Below the pieces are notes generated by a model. That model was given only the letters and a program-made list of their open reading frames with translations. It did no database searches and was not told the origin of the DNA. Both the position numbers and the translations under genes were made by a program. From Roseburia_C sp051879315 (lineage in GTDB: Bacteria; Bacillota; Clostridia; Lachnospirales; Lachnospiraceae), in NCBI GenBank assembly GCA_051879315.1, contig JBJELW010000017.1, forward strand, positions 1 to 64,000: 64,000 nucleotides of DNA, read 5' to 3'. Of this stretch, positions 43,089-51,025 are shown one piece after another. The first letter of the stretch is position 1. Every line of letters begins with the position of its first letter.

Positions 43089-43703
43089 TTAGAAAAAACG
43101 AAATACGCCAAACACTTTGCCTAAAATAGTGCAATCCGGCACAATGATTGGATCCATAGTATCGTTCTCCGGCTGGAGACGGATATGACCATCCTCTTTG
43201 TAAAAGGTTTTTACAGTGGCAGAATCATCCACCAGGGCAACTACCATATCTCCGTTCCTTGCCTGGGATTGTTTTTGAACTAAAATATTGTCTCCATCAA
43301 ATATCCCCGCATTGATCATGCTTTCCCCCTTTACCTTCAGCATAAAGCTTTCGGAATTAGGCATAAATTCCGCAGGAATCGGAAAATAGTTTTCCACATT
43401 CTCCACCGCCAGAATAGGCTGACCTGCAGCGACCTTTCCCACCATGGGAACATTCACAACTTCACGTCGCGTTAAATTAAAGTTATCATCTATAATCTCG
43501 ATTGCTCTGGGCTTCGTAGGGTCTCGGCGAATATATCCGTTCTTCTCCAGTGTCTCCAGGTGAGAGTGGACAGATGAGGTGGATTTCAGGTGAACAGCTT
43601 CACAGATTTCCCGTACTGCCGGCGGGTAGCCTTTGTTTAAAATTTCATTTTTTATGTATTCCAAAATTTCCTGCTGTTTTGCGGTGATTTTCCCATATGA
43701 CAT
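43089..43703 (-). CDS. lexA: SOS repressor LexA
   Basis: 204 aa on the minus strand. Winged-helix N-terminus (about 1-65, YPPAVREICEAVHLKSTSSVHSHLETLEKNGYI), cleavage region about 90 (GKVAAGQPILAVEN, Ala-Gly scissile bond), and Ser/Lys dyad in LKVKGESMINAGIFDGD and ...QSQARNGDMVVALVDD (Ser about 124, Lys about 162). Represses DNA-damage genes and cleaves itself on RecA filaments. Divergent from yneA, as in B. subtilis. Confidence 0.97.
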   Translation of the reverse strand: MSYGKITAKQQEILEYIKNEILNKGYPPAVREICEAVHLKSTSSVHSHLETLEKNGYIRRDPTKPRAIEIIDDNFNLTRREVVNVPMVGKVAAGQPILAVENVENYFPIPAEFMPNSESFMLKVKGESMINAGIFDGDNILVQKQSQARNGDMVVALVDDSATVKTFYKEDGHIRLQPENDTMDPIIVPDCTILGKVFGVFRFF

Positions 43704-43782
43704 AAAGATACCTCCTGATTTTGTTAAAACACCATCTCATGATTCTACGGTAAAAGACTCGACAACTTTTACCTTTGCGCTC

Positions 43783-43811
43783 ATTATATCATATCCAATG
43801 GCAAAAAGCAA
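43783..43811 (-). promoter_or_regulatory. lexA promoter
   Basis: Minus strand TTGCTT (43811-43806), 17-bp spacer and TATAAT (43788-43783). A SOS box lies 11 bp upstream. Confidence 0.65.
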
Positions 43812-43821
43812 ACAAACATTC

Positions 43822-43835
43822 CGAAAATTTGTTCG
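43822..43835. promoter_or_regulatory. SOS box 1 (LexA operator), lexA-proximal
   Basis: CGAAAATTTGTTCG fits the Gram-positive SOS box CGAAC-N4-GTTCG with one mismatch. Confidence 0.75.
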
Positions 43836-43844
43836 ATTTTCTTG

Positions 43845-43873
43845 TTGACAAACGCATGTTCGGTGATTATAAT
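43845..43873 (+). promoter_or_regulatory. yneA promoter, perfect consensus
   Basis: TTGACA (43845-43850), a 17-bp spacer and TATAAT (43868-43873). SOS box 2 overlaps the -35 and spacer, so LexA would exclude polymerase. Confidence 0.9.
43849..43862. promoter_or_regulatory. SOS box 2 (LexA operator) overlapping the yneA promoter
   Basis: CAAACGCATGTTCG, one mismatch to CGAAC-N4-GTTCG, starting at the last two bases of the -35. Confidence 0.85.
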
Positions 43874-43881
43874 ACAATTAT

Positions 43882-43895
43882 CAAACAAATGTTCG
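43882..43895. promoter_or_regulatory. SOS box 3 (LexA operator) at the yneA transcription start
   Basis: CAAACAAATGTTCG, one mismatch to consensus, just downstream of the -10; 33 bp centre to centre from box 2, about three helical turns. Confidence 0.85.
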
Positions 43896-43917
43896 CACAA
43901 AAGAGAGGAGAGATTTT

Positions 43918-44352
43918 ATGAATACACAATATGGTTTTTCTACTTCATATCATAGAGATGATTGCAGATCCAATAGAAATTACAGAGCAAATCGCAGTTC
44001 TGTCCGGCGTAATAGCATGAAGTGCAGGGCTGCCCGGATGCAGCGTACCGGGATTCTTGCCGGCCTGGCCGTCGTACTCTTGGTTTTGGGCATTATATTA
44101 GGAAGTACTTTCCTTTCGTCCTCTAAAAGCAATGCAGCATCTCCGGAACCTGTTTTATATAAATACTATACCAGTATTCAGGTTCAGCCGGGAGATACTC
44201 TGTGGAGTATTGCCCGGGAATATGCAATCGCTTCAGAAATCAGCCAGCAGGATTATATTGATGAGATTGTCACTATGAACCACTTGCAGAGTGAGACAAT
44301 CCACACTGGAGATTATCTTACGATCTTTTATTATTCCAGTGAATTTAAATAA
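43918..44352 (+). CDS. yneA: YneA-like SOS cell-division inhibitor (LysM protein)
   Basis: 144 aa, behind GAGAGGAG. A basic, Arg-rich cytoplasmic N-terminus (about 1-42), one transmembrane segment (GILAGLAVVLLVLGIILGSTF, about 43-65) and an extracellular LysM domain (VQPGDTLWSIAREYA ... IDEIVTMNHLQSETIHTGDYL, about 90-138). YneA delays septation after DNA damage. The longer Arg/Asn-rich N-terminal tail is unlike B. subtilis YneA (about 105 aa). Position opposite lexA and two SOS boxes support the assignment. Confidence 0.88.
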   Translation: MNTQYGFSTSYHRDDCRSNRNYRANRSSVRRNSMKCRAARMQRTGILAGLAVVLLVLGIILGSTFLSSSKSNAASPEPVLYKYYTSIQVQPGDTLWSIAREYAIASEISQQDYIDEIVTMNHLQSETIHTGDYLTIFYYSSEFK

Positions 44353-44388
44353 TGTCAGTTCCTTTATGATAAGATAGGTGAGAGAGAA

Positions 44389-44421
44389 GAGGGCGGTGTT
44401 CCATAGTGGAATACTGCCCTC
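44389..44421 (+). terminator. Strong hairpin after yneA
   Basis: A 15-bp stem with two G-U pairs (44389-44403 with 44407-44421) around a TAG triloop. No T run follows directly, so it may be a terminator of low efficiency or a 3' stabiliser. Confidence 0.5.
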
Positions 44422-44526
44422 TGACGTAATTGTATAATTTTGTACGATATGTGACATATATCCATGGCATTTTATTTGAAATTGTACTATAATAGGAAAC
44501 ACGGATAATGATTTGGGGGTATTAGT

Positions 44527-45255
44527 ATGCTACGCTTTATATATGTAATATTTTTCAATCTATTTCGCGCGCCTTATATGATTACACGTATGCGCAGAAT
44601 GGCGAATCATCCGGAACGCTATAGTGAGGAAGAACGTTATCGTATGGTTCAAAAATGTATCTATCTGATGAATCGTACCGGAAGGATACGGACGATCGTG
44701 GATGGAGTGGACAATTTGCCGCCCGAGGGTGGTTATGTTATGATTCCCAATCATCAGGGGAAATATGATGCGCTGGGTATTATTATCACACATAAAGAGC
44801 CATGTTCTCTTGTGATGGATGAGGCCAGATCCTATGTGATGCTCACCAGCGAAGTGGTGGATCTGGTGCAGGGAAAACGTTTAAAGAAAAATGATGTGCG
44901 TCATGGTCTTCGCATTATTAATGAAGTGGCAGAAGACATGAAACATGGTAAGAAATATATTCTTTTTCCGGAAGGTGGATATGAGAATAATAACAAAAAT
45001 ATTTTGGGGACCTTCAAGGCCGGAAGCTTTAAGGCTGCAGTGAAAGCACAGGTTCCCATTGTTCCGGTAGCATTGATTGATTCCTACAAGGTATTTAATG
45101 CTTTGAATTTTGGACCGTTGACAACACAGGTGCATTATTTGAAACCCATTCCCTATGAGGAATATAAGGGTATGAAGACAGTTGAGATTGCGGCCATGGT
45201 TAAAGGTCGGATCCAGGAAAAAATGGATGAAGTTTTATCTGCACGTGAAGCATAG
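44527..45255 (+). CDS. plsC: 1-acyl-sn-glycerol-3-phosphate acyltransferase
   Basis: 242 aa, behind TTTGGGGG. Catalytic HX4D in NHQGKYDALG (about residue 78) and FPEGGYENN (about 145), the acyl-acceptor motifs of the LPLAT family. An N-terminal hydrophobic/amphipathic segment (LRFIYVIFFNLFRAPYMITR) anchors it to the membrane. Acylates lysophosphatidic acid to phosphatidic acid. A TATAAT at 44488-44493 with a weak -35 (TGGCAT, 17 bp) may be its promoter. Confidence 0.93.
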   Translation: MLRFIYVIFFNLFRAPYMITRMRRMANHPERYSEEERYRMVQKCIYLMNRTGRIRTIVDGVDNLPPEGGYVMIPNHQGKYDALGIIITHKEPCSLVMDEARSYVMLTSEVVDLVQGKRLKKNDVRHGLRIINEVAEDMKHGKKYILFPEGGYENNNKNILGTFKAGSFKAAVKAQVPIVPVALIDSYKVFNALNFGPLTTQVHYLKPIPYEEYKGMKTVEIAAMVKGRIQEKMDEVLSAREA

Positions 45256-45261
45256 GTATTT

Positions 45262-45312
45262 AATTTAAAAAAATATTCACCTGAGGGGTTAATCTTCCCT
45301 CAGGTGAATGTA
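45262..45312. terminator. Terminator between plsC and xerS (bidirectional, strongest for the minus strand)
   Basis: A perfect 13-bp stem (45275-45287 with 45297-45309) has an A run on the left (T run on the minus strand) and TTTT slightly right. The xerS stop codon (45289-45291) sits in the loop, so the last xerS codons form one arm. Confidence 0.85.
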
Positions 45313-46338
45313 TTTTGGAGCCTGGCGTCTTCTGTCGTCCTCCAATGCTGCGTAATGGCGTCTGGTGGTATTTACATCAGAATGCCCCAGCACATCAGCC
45401 ACAAGATATATATCACCGGTTTCCCGATAGAGTGACGTGCCATAGGTGCTACGCAATTTATGGGGGGTGATGTTTTTCATTGTTGTGACAAGTTGTGAAT
45501 ATTTTTTGACAAGATTCTCCACGGAACGCACTCCGAGACGCTTCTTTTGAAGAGAAAGGAAGAGAGCGTTGGTGCTTCCTTCCGCCGCCTGAATGTTCAT
45601 CCGCTCCTCCAGATAGTCCAGCAAGGCGGAACGGACCTCTTCGCCGAAGTACACAACTACCTCCGCGCCTCCTTTACGGTGAACCTTTATGCCGTTATTT
45701 TTAAAATCCACATCATTGATATCCAGGCCAACACATTCTGATACACGAATACCGGTTCCCAGCATTAGTGTCATCAATGCAAGATCTCTCTTTTTGGTCT
45801 GAGCATGAAAAGCCTGTTGTTTTGGCGTGAGTTTTTCCCCACTTTCCACCTGGTCCAACAGCACAGCTACTTCATCCGCATCCAGACGGGTTATGGTTTT
45901 GCTGTGCCGCTTGGGCATATCTACCAATTGGGCTGGATTTTTGTCAATGAGTTCTTTTTTGAAATAGTAGTTATAAAAACTTCGCAGGCTGGCAAGTTTA
46001 CGGGAGATTCCCCGTTCGTTGTTTGTGTGGGCCACACCGTCTTTTTCATATACTTTCAGATAATCTAAATATTCCTCAATGTCCATGGCGGAAATCTGAT
46101 TTAGAATATCTACCGGAAAATCATGAATCTCCATTTTGCGATAAATGGGATTTGTTTCGTGAATAAAATCAAAAAAAACACCAAGATCGTATGCGTATGC
46201 CAAAAGTGTCCGGGAGGAAACTGTGGACTTCATTCCAATAAAAAATTCCCGGCAGAAGCGGGGGAGTATCTTTTGCATTTCTCTTAATTTTAATTCGTTT
46301 TTTGTATTTACATCTTCATAATATGCTTTATCTTTCAT
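45289..46338 (-). CDS. xerS: XerS-type tyrosine recombinase
   Basis: 349 aa on the minus strand from the ATG at 46338, with AAGAAGG 7 nt upstream; the frame extends 57 codons further up but those residues are A+T-rich and hydrophobic and not part of the protein. N-terminal SAM-like DNA-binding domain (about 25-145), then catalytic residues R (GTGIRVSE), K (HRKGG), HxxR (HKLRSTYG), H (LGHSDVNTTRRHY) and Tyr. The single-recombinase XerS form resolves chromosome dimers in streptococci and some Clostridia. No dif-like site recognised beside it. Confidence 0.9.
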   Translation of the reverse strand: MKDKAYYEDVNTKNELKLREMQKILPRFCREFFIGMKSTVSSRTLLAYAYDLGVFFDFIHETNPIYRKMEIHDFPVDILNQISAMDIEEYLDYLKVYEKDGVAHTNNERGISRKLASLRSFYNYYFKKELIDKNPAQLVDMPKRHSKTITRLDADEVAVLLDQVESGEKLTPKQQAFHAQTKKRDLALMTLMLGTGIRVSECVGLDINDVDFKNNGIKVHRKGGAEVVVYFGEEVRSALLDYLEERMNIQAAEGSTNALFLSLQKKRLGVRSVENLVKKYSQLVTTMKNITPHKLRSTYGTSLYRETGDIYLVADVLGHSDVNTTRRHYAALEDDRRRQAPKYIHLRED

Positions 46339-46390
46339 CCAGAAAACCTTCTTAAAAAATAGATAATTTGTAATTAATTTATTTAACATA

Positions 46391-46419
46391 ATTATAAAAG
46401 AAATTTGGTAATCTGCAAA
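46391..46419 (-). promoter_or_regulatory. xerS promoter
   Basis: Minus strand TTTGCA (46419-46414), 17-bp spacer and TATAAT (46396-46391). Confidence 0.55.
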
Positions 46420-46467
46420 GGGGAAAAAGATAATTAAACGAAATGCAAAAGCAAAGGTACATCTCCA

Positions 46468-46496
46468 TTGAATATAAAAGTATAATCGAATATAAT
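46468..46496 (+). promoter_or_regulatory. dtd promoter
   Basis: TTGAAT (46468-46473), 17-bp spacer and TATAAT (46491-46496). The 258-bp A+T-rich gap xerS/dtd (46339-46595) shows no gene. TATAAT or TATGAT occurs three times in succession (about 46481, 46491 and 46500). Confidence 0.62.
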
Positions 46497-46595
46497 GAAT
46501 ATGATTCATAAAGCTTAACTAAGCCTATTGGATAAGGGAAAAATTTTGTAAGAAAGAATAATATCTAAAAGATGTTATACGAGGAATTATTAATT

Positions 46596-47045
46596 ATGAA
46601 ATTTGTAATACAGCGGGTGAACCATGCAAGTGTCACGGTGGAGAATGAGACAATCGGAAAGATTGATAAGGGATTTCTCGTTTTGATTGGCGTGGCAGAA
46701 CAGGATACGAAAGAGATTGCTGACAAAATGGTGAAGAAGCTGATCCAGCTGAGAATATTTGAGGATGAAAACGGTAAGTCCAATCTGGCGTTAAAGGATG
46801 TGGACGGAGGGCTTCTGCTGGTTTCCCAGTTTACCCTGTATGCGGATTGCAAAAAAGGAAATCGTCCTTCTTTTACTAAGGCAGGTAATCCTGTTATGGC
46901 AAATGAAATGTACGAATATATCATTGAACAATGCCGTAAGGAAATTGCCAATGTTCAGACAGGCTCCTTTGGTGCGGATATGAAAGTAGAATTGTTAAAT
47001 GACGGACCATTTACCATTTTGTTTGATTCCGATGAAATGATGTAA
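46596..47045 (+). CDS. dtd: D-aminoacyl-tRNA deacylase
   Basis: 149 aa from ATG 46596 (MKFVIQRVNHASVTVENE); the frame from 46572 lacks a good site. SQFTLYADCKKGNRPSF (with the catalytic SQFTLYA) near 80 and the GxPVANE-like GNPVMANEMYEYI Gly-cisPro motif near 105. It removes D-amino acids from mischarged tRNA. Monocistronic. Confidence 0.96.
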   Translation: MKFVIQRVNHASVTVENETIGKIDKGFLVLIGVAEQDTKEIADKMVKKLIQLRIFEDENGKSNLALKDVDGGLLLVSQFTLYADCKKGNRPSFTKAGNPVMANEMYEYIIEQCRKEIANVQTGSFGADMKVELLNDGPFTILFDSDEMM

Positions 47046-47109
47046 AAAGCGATGAAGAATAAGGAGAAATAACTATTCGCGAAAGTCAGCTTTTACGAAA
47101 AGAAGAAAG

Positions 47110-47145
47110 CGAAAATATACACCTGCCACTTCTTGACAGGTGTAT
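47110..47145 (-). terminator. Terminator after the cytidylate kinase-like gene (minus strand)
   Basis: ATACACCTG (47117-47125) pairs with CAGGTGTAT (47137-47145); on the minus strand ATTTTC follows. It may also end dtd on the plus strand, though the T run there is poor. Confidence 0.62.
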
Positions 47146-47207
47146 GATATGTTGTGCAACAATTTTCAAATAAAATAAGTAATTATCAGCATCAGATGAT
47201 CACAAAA

Positions 47208-47831
47208 TTATCCAAGCTGGTTGCAACAGGATAAAATAATATCCACACAGGCTTCAATGCCTAATTTGCTGCTGTCCAGACACAAATCATAGCTGCGGGA
47301 ATCTCCCCATTTTTTATTCGTGTAATAATTGTAATAACTTTCCCGTTGACGGTCTGTTTTCTTAATAATATCCTTGGCCTTTGACTCTGGGATATCCAAA
47401 TCTGCAGATACCCGCTTTAATTTAAAAGGCATATCCGCATGAACAAACACATTCAGGCAATTGGGATTATCGGCTAACGCATAATCTGCACATCTGCCTA
47501 CAATGACACAGGATTCCGCCGCAGCAATTTTTTTGATGGTTTCAAACTGCGCAAGAAATACTTTATGGTTTAATGGCATCTCCATAAAGGGAGCTGCGGA
47601 ATAACCGCCAATTGCATAAGTGTCCATAACCAGGGAATACAGGAAACTGTTAGTAGGTTTTTCGTCCTGATGTTCAAAAATTTCCTGACACATACCGCTT
47701 TCTTTGGAGGCAAGTTGTAATAATTCCTTGTCATAGCATTTAACACCCATGCGCTCTGCCAATGCCTGCCCGATTGCTTTTCCGCCACTGCCGAATTCTC
47801 TTCCGATCGTAATGATTGTTCTGTCATCCAT
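47208..47831 (-). CDS. Cytidylate kinase-like family protein
   Basis: 207 aa on the minus strand from ATG at 47831, with AGAGGTG upstream; the longer frame from 47903 is not supported. P-loop-like TIGREFGSGGKAIGQALAE near residue 8 and CVIVGRCADYALADNPNCLNVFVHA near 105. This family (cytidylate kinase-like, PF13189) differs from Cmk and its substrate is not known. A C-terminal SRSYDLCLDSSKLGIEACVDIIL motif is also typical. Confidence 0.88.
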   Translation of the reverse strand: MDDRTIITIGREFGSGGKAIGQALAERMGVKCYDKELLQLASKESGMCQEIFEHQDEKPTNSFLYSLVMDTYAIGGYSAAPFMEMPLNHKVFLAQFETIKKIAAAESCVIVGRCADYALADNPNCLNVFVHADMPFKLKRVSADLDIPESKAKDIIKKTDRQRESYYNYYTNKKWGDSRSYDLCLDSSKLGIEACVDIILSCCNQLG

Positions 47832-47940
47832 TTCGGTCACCTCTTTCATAATCATGTCATTTTGCATAAAAAGGAAAAACAAAACCATGTAACTTCTATA
47901 CAAATTATACTATATATAGAACCAGATGTACAGTTGAATT

Positions 47941-48864
47941 TTATCGCTCCGGACGTAGTTTATGAATAAGAGAAATCATATAATCCGGAACAGGGGCTGT
48001 ATATTCCACATATTCCCCGCTGGAGGGATGGATAAATCCAATCGTATAGGCATGCAGCGACTGACCCTGTAGGTGGTAGGGATTTTTTTCGCTTCCGTAA
48101 ACGGTATCACCCAAAAGAGGATGTCCAATGCTGGACATGTGAACACGGATTTGATGTGTCCGGCCCGTTTCCAGCTTGAATTCTGCATAGGTGGCATTTT
48201 TTAAACGCTCAATGACGCGATAATGGGTAACTGCCGGTTTCCCGTTCTTTTCGTTGATGGCCATTTTTTGACGCAGTGTGGGATGTCTGCCAATGGGACC
48301 GGAAATAGTTCCCGCATCATCCTTCAATATGCCGGCAACCACGCCGCGGTAAAGCCTGTTGACAGAATGATCTTTGATTTGTTGGGCAATCACGCGATGG
48401 CTTTGATCATTTTTACAGATGATCAGGGAACCGGTGGTGTCTTTGTCAATCCGGTGTACAATTCCCGGGCGAATTTCCCCGTTGATACCGGAAAGATTTT
48501 CTTTGCAATGATATAATATTGCATTTACCAGCGTCCCGCGATAATGTCCCGGACAGGGATGAACCACCATTCCTTTAGGTTTGTTAACAATGATTACATC
48601 CTCATCCTCATGAAGAATATCTAAAGGAATATTCTCCGGTAAAATTGTGGTTTCCACTGCAGGCGGGATATTTACCGTGACAAGATCATCCTGTCGGATA
48701 CGATAGCTGCTTTTTGTCTGTACCTGTTCATTGACCAGCACATTTCCTTCCTTTAACAGCTTCTGAAAAAAGTTGCGGGAACAGGAAGGATAGATTGTTG
48801 CTAAAAAGCTGTCTATCCTGGTATTTTCATACTGTTCGGTAACCTCAAAAATTTCTGTAGTCAT
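47941..48864 (-). CDS. rluD: RluA family pseudouridine synthase (RluD type)
   Basis: 307 aa on the minus strand. S4 domain at about 15-75, IIVNKPKGMVVHPCPGHYRGTLVNAILYH near 92, catalytic VHRIDKDTTGSLIICK near 135 (Asp) and GRTHQIRVHMSSIGHPLLGDTVYG near 230. The VHP motif and its place behind lspA suit RluD/YlyB (23S rRNA U1911/1915/1917 type). It overlaps lspA by 4 nt. Confidence 0.94.
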   Translation of the reverse strand: MTTEIFEVTEQYENTRIDSFLATIYPSCSRNFFQKLLKEGNVLVNEQVQTKSSYRIRQDDLVTVNIPPAVETTILPENIPLDILHEDEDVIIVNKPKGMVVHPCPGHYRGTLVNAILYHCKENLSGINGEIRPGIVHRIDKDTTGSLIICKNDQSHRVIAQQIKDHSVNRLYRGVVAGILKDDAGTISGPIGRHPTLRQKMAINEKNGKPAVTHYRVIERLKNATYAEFKLETGRTHQIRVHMSSIGHPLLGDTVYGSEKNPYHLQGQSLHAYTIGFIHPSSGEYVEYTAPVPDYMISLIHKLRPER

Positions 48865-49460
48865 GCGTTCTTGTCCTTACTCTCTTCCTTCTGGTCTAGA
48901 ATCCGGGAATTGTTTTTTTCTGTCCCCGCTTTCGACTCAGTTTCGGATTTCCTTAATGAATGTTTTTTCGGCAGGATAGGCGCAAGATCCTCTTCCTTAT
49001 AATAAAAAAGGATTAACAGAATCAACAGTGCGCAAAATACGGTGACATAGATATCTGCCACATTAAAAATAGGAAAATCGATCCATTTAAAATAGAAAAA
49101 ATCAATGACATAGTTATGAATGATCCGGTCCAACAGATTCCCTACAGAGCCGGCAAATAAAAAAATGGCAATGATCCGAAGCGACCAATATTTTTTTCCG
49201 GATGGAATTCTCTGATAGAAATAACAAAGTGCCAGTAAAAACAGAATGGTGATGGCCACCAAAAACCATTTTTGACCATTCAGCATGCCAAAGGCAGCTC
49301 CATGATTTTCTAAATAACGAAGTTCAAACACACCATCCCAAAGAACAAAGGAGGGCTGATCCTTCAGATGCAAAACCGCCATATATTTCGTCCACTGATC
49401 AACAAATATCAATATTATACTGGAGATCAGTCCAAGGATACATGTTTTAATCTTACTCAT
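48861..49460 (-). CDS. lspA: Lipoprotein signal peptidase (signal peptidase II)
   Basis: 199 aa on the minus strand, ATG behind AAAAGGAG. Four membrane helices and both catalytic Asp: YLENHGAAFGML, GNLLDRIIHNYVIDFFYFK and FPIFNVADIYVT. The last 50 residues (PKKHSLRKSETES...) are a polar, charged tail not found in typical LspA (about 160 aa). Overlaps rluD. Confidence 0.94.
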   Translation of the reverse strand: MSKIKTCILGLISSIILIFVDQWTKYMAVLHLKDQPSFVLWDGVFELRYLENHGAAFGMLNGQKWFLVAITILFLLALCYFYQRIPSGKKYWSLRIIAIFLFAGSVGNLLDRIIHNYVIDFFYFKWIDFPIFNVADIYVTVFCALLILLILFYYKEEDLAPILPKKHSLRKSETESKAGTEKNNSRILDQKEESKDKNA

Positions 49461-49690
49461 TTATGCTTCTCCTTTTGTTGAAAAATATAATTTAAAATAA
49501 ATATTCTGTATTTACGTTGAAAAAACAACCGTAATCATGATTTAATTAATTTGACGCCAATAAATTAATTTAAAATTTTATATAAATATGGCAAAAATAT
49601 ATCTTTCGTTCAATCTGTGAGTGGCAAAAAATATGTAGATTTATGCCGCTTTCAAAATGAATATAAATGTGCTTTTGTGTAATAATTCAA
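49461..49690. other. A+T-rich intergenic region between lspA and ylmH
   Basis: 230 bp with long A/T runs and no reading frame with a ribosome site. It must contain the lspA promoter on the minus strand, but I cannot place both boxes with confidence. In many Firmicutes divIVA occupies this position; here there is none. Confidence 0.6.
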
Positions 49691-50455
49691 TCAGATATAT
49701 TTAAGAAAAGTTACCTTCAGCCTATTCTTTTTAGTTTCGCCAGAAATGCCTTTGAAAATATATTTTCCAAAACCTCTGATGGAAATTACATCCTGAGCTT
49801 TTAGCTGATAACTGTGATTTAAACATTCAGCCCCATTAATGGCAATTTTACCTGCATTGATCATTGCAACGGCCTGGCTTCGGGAGATGCCGGTTATAGC
49901 AGCAATCAATCCATCCATACGATTAGATGCAACAATTTTTTCAACGGTTTCTGTGTTGGGCCGCAACTGTGAAACTTCTCCGGAGGGTACTACTTCACAG
50001 TAAATCTGAGTGTGCCGAATCTGGTTCAGTTGCTCTATAAGATAATTGGACATTTCCTGCTTACAGAAGAAATAGTAGCTACCCTCTCCAATCAATATAT
50101 CTCCCAATTTATTTCGATCGATCCCCAGATTCATAAGCGCGCCTAAAATATCCCGATGAGATAACTCTTCCGCAAATTTTGGGTAGCTTGGAACAATTTG
50201 AAGGCAGGTGATAGGATATTCCCATTCATAATAAAGAGCATCAGGAATAAATGCTACCATCTGACGCTCTGCTCCTTCATAGCCGCCGTAGATCTGACTG
50301 TTGCTTTCCAGTTGACCGGCAAGACTTTGAAAAATATTCAATTCATTTAAGGTTAAAAAATCACTAAAACAGACAATACCCTTTCGGTTTGCCTGCTTTG
50401 CGAGATCAAAAAATCGTTTTTCTGTTAGCTTGGAATCACTCATAGCCGTTACCAT
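49691..50455 (-). CDS. ylmH: YlmH family RNA-binding protein (S4 domain)
   Basis: 254 aa on the minus strand. The YlmH domain (about 15-170) leads to an S4 domain at about 178-245 (SRMDGLIAAITGISRSQAVAMINAGKIAINGAE). In B. subtilis YlmH (RqcP2-like) assists translation and ribosome quality control with RqcH, which is also encoded in this window. Start may be the ATG at 50455 or 50443; neither has a good ribosome site. Nine nt after sepF. Confidence 0.9.
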   Translation of the reverse strand: MVTAMSDSKLTEKRFFDLAKQANRKGIVCFSDFLTLNELNIFQSLAGQLESNSQIYGGYEGAERQMVAFIPDALYYEWEYPITCLQIVPSYPKFAEELSHRDILGALMNLGIDRNKLGDILIGEGSYYFFCKQEMSNYLIEQLNQIRHTQIYCEVVPSGEVSQLRPNTETVEKIVASNRMDGLIAAITGISRSQAVAMINAGKIAINGAECLNHSYQLKAQDVISIRGFGKYIFKGISGETKKNRLKVTFLKYI

Positions 50456-50464
50456 TTAAATCTA

Positions 50465-51004
50465 TTAACGAATAAAATCCGTCTGGATAGATGCTCCGGA
50501 GAAATTGTCTAATATTTCCTGAAAGTCACCGGAAATGTCCACAGATTCCGGAGTAATGATGAATATATAGTTTGAAATTTTCTGCAAATTACCATTCATT
50601 GCATAGCAGGAACCGGAGGCAAAATCAATAATTCTCTGAGCAATTTCCACATCCAGACCCTCCACATTTAATACTACGGTCCGATTTCCCAAAAGAGTAT
50701 CGGTAATCTCCCTGGCATCTTCAAAACCGGTGGGCTTGATCACGCACACGGCCATGGAATTATTACTGTTTTTTCGGGTATTTCGCATAGGGGTAATCTT
50801 GTTAACCGGCTTCAAACGTTCTTTTGGAGCGGAGATATCCTCTATATTATCATCGTTGTCCTTATCCTTCTTACGGAAAAGGCCTTTTTTCGGCTCATCA
50901 TCTGCCTCATCCTCATCCTCGTCGTCATAATAATCATCATATAAATCGTCTTCGTCATCCGCATTGAGTCTCATGACATCCATGAATTTATCAAAAACCT
51001 TCAT
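50465..51004 (-). CDS. sepF: Cell division protein SepF
   Basis: 179 aa on the minus strand. N-terminal amphipathic membrane-targeting helix (KVFDKFMDVMRL), a very acidic linker (about 15-45) and the SepF domain at about 85-170 (AVCVIKPTGFEDAREITDTLLGNRTVVLNVEGLDVEIAQRIIDF). Crosslinks FtsZ filaments in Firmicutes. Its place behind yggS is conserved. Confidence 0.96.
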   Translation of the reverse strand: MKVFDKFMDVMRLNADDEDDLYDDYYDDEDEDEADDEPKKGLFRKKDKDNDDNIEDISAPKERLKPVNKITPMRNTRKNSNNSMAVCVIKPTGFEDAREITDTLLGNRTVVLNVEGLDVEIAQRIIDFASGSCYAMNGNLQKISNYIFIITPESVDISGDFQEILDNFSGASIQTDFIR

Positions 51005-51025
51005 TGTTAAATCTCCTGTCCTGTT

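Noticed and set aside
44488..44493. TATAAT before plsC as a full promoter feature
   Set aside because: The -35 is weak (TGGCAT); mentioned in the plsC entry only.
46481..46512. Repeated TATAAT-like units beside xerS considered as a dif site
   Set aside because: No pair of inverted 11-bp arms with a 6-bp centre; best read as promoter-rich A+T sequence.
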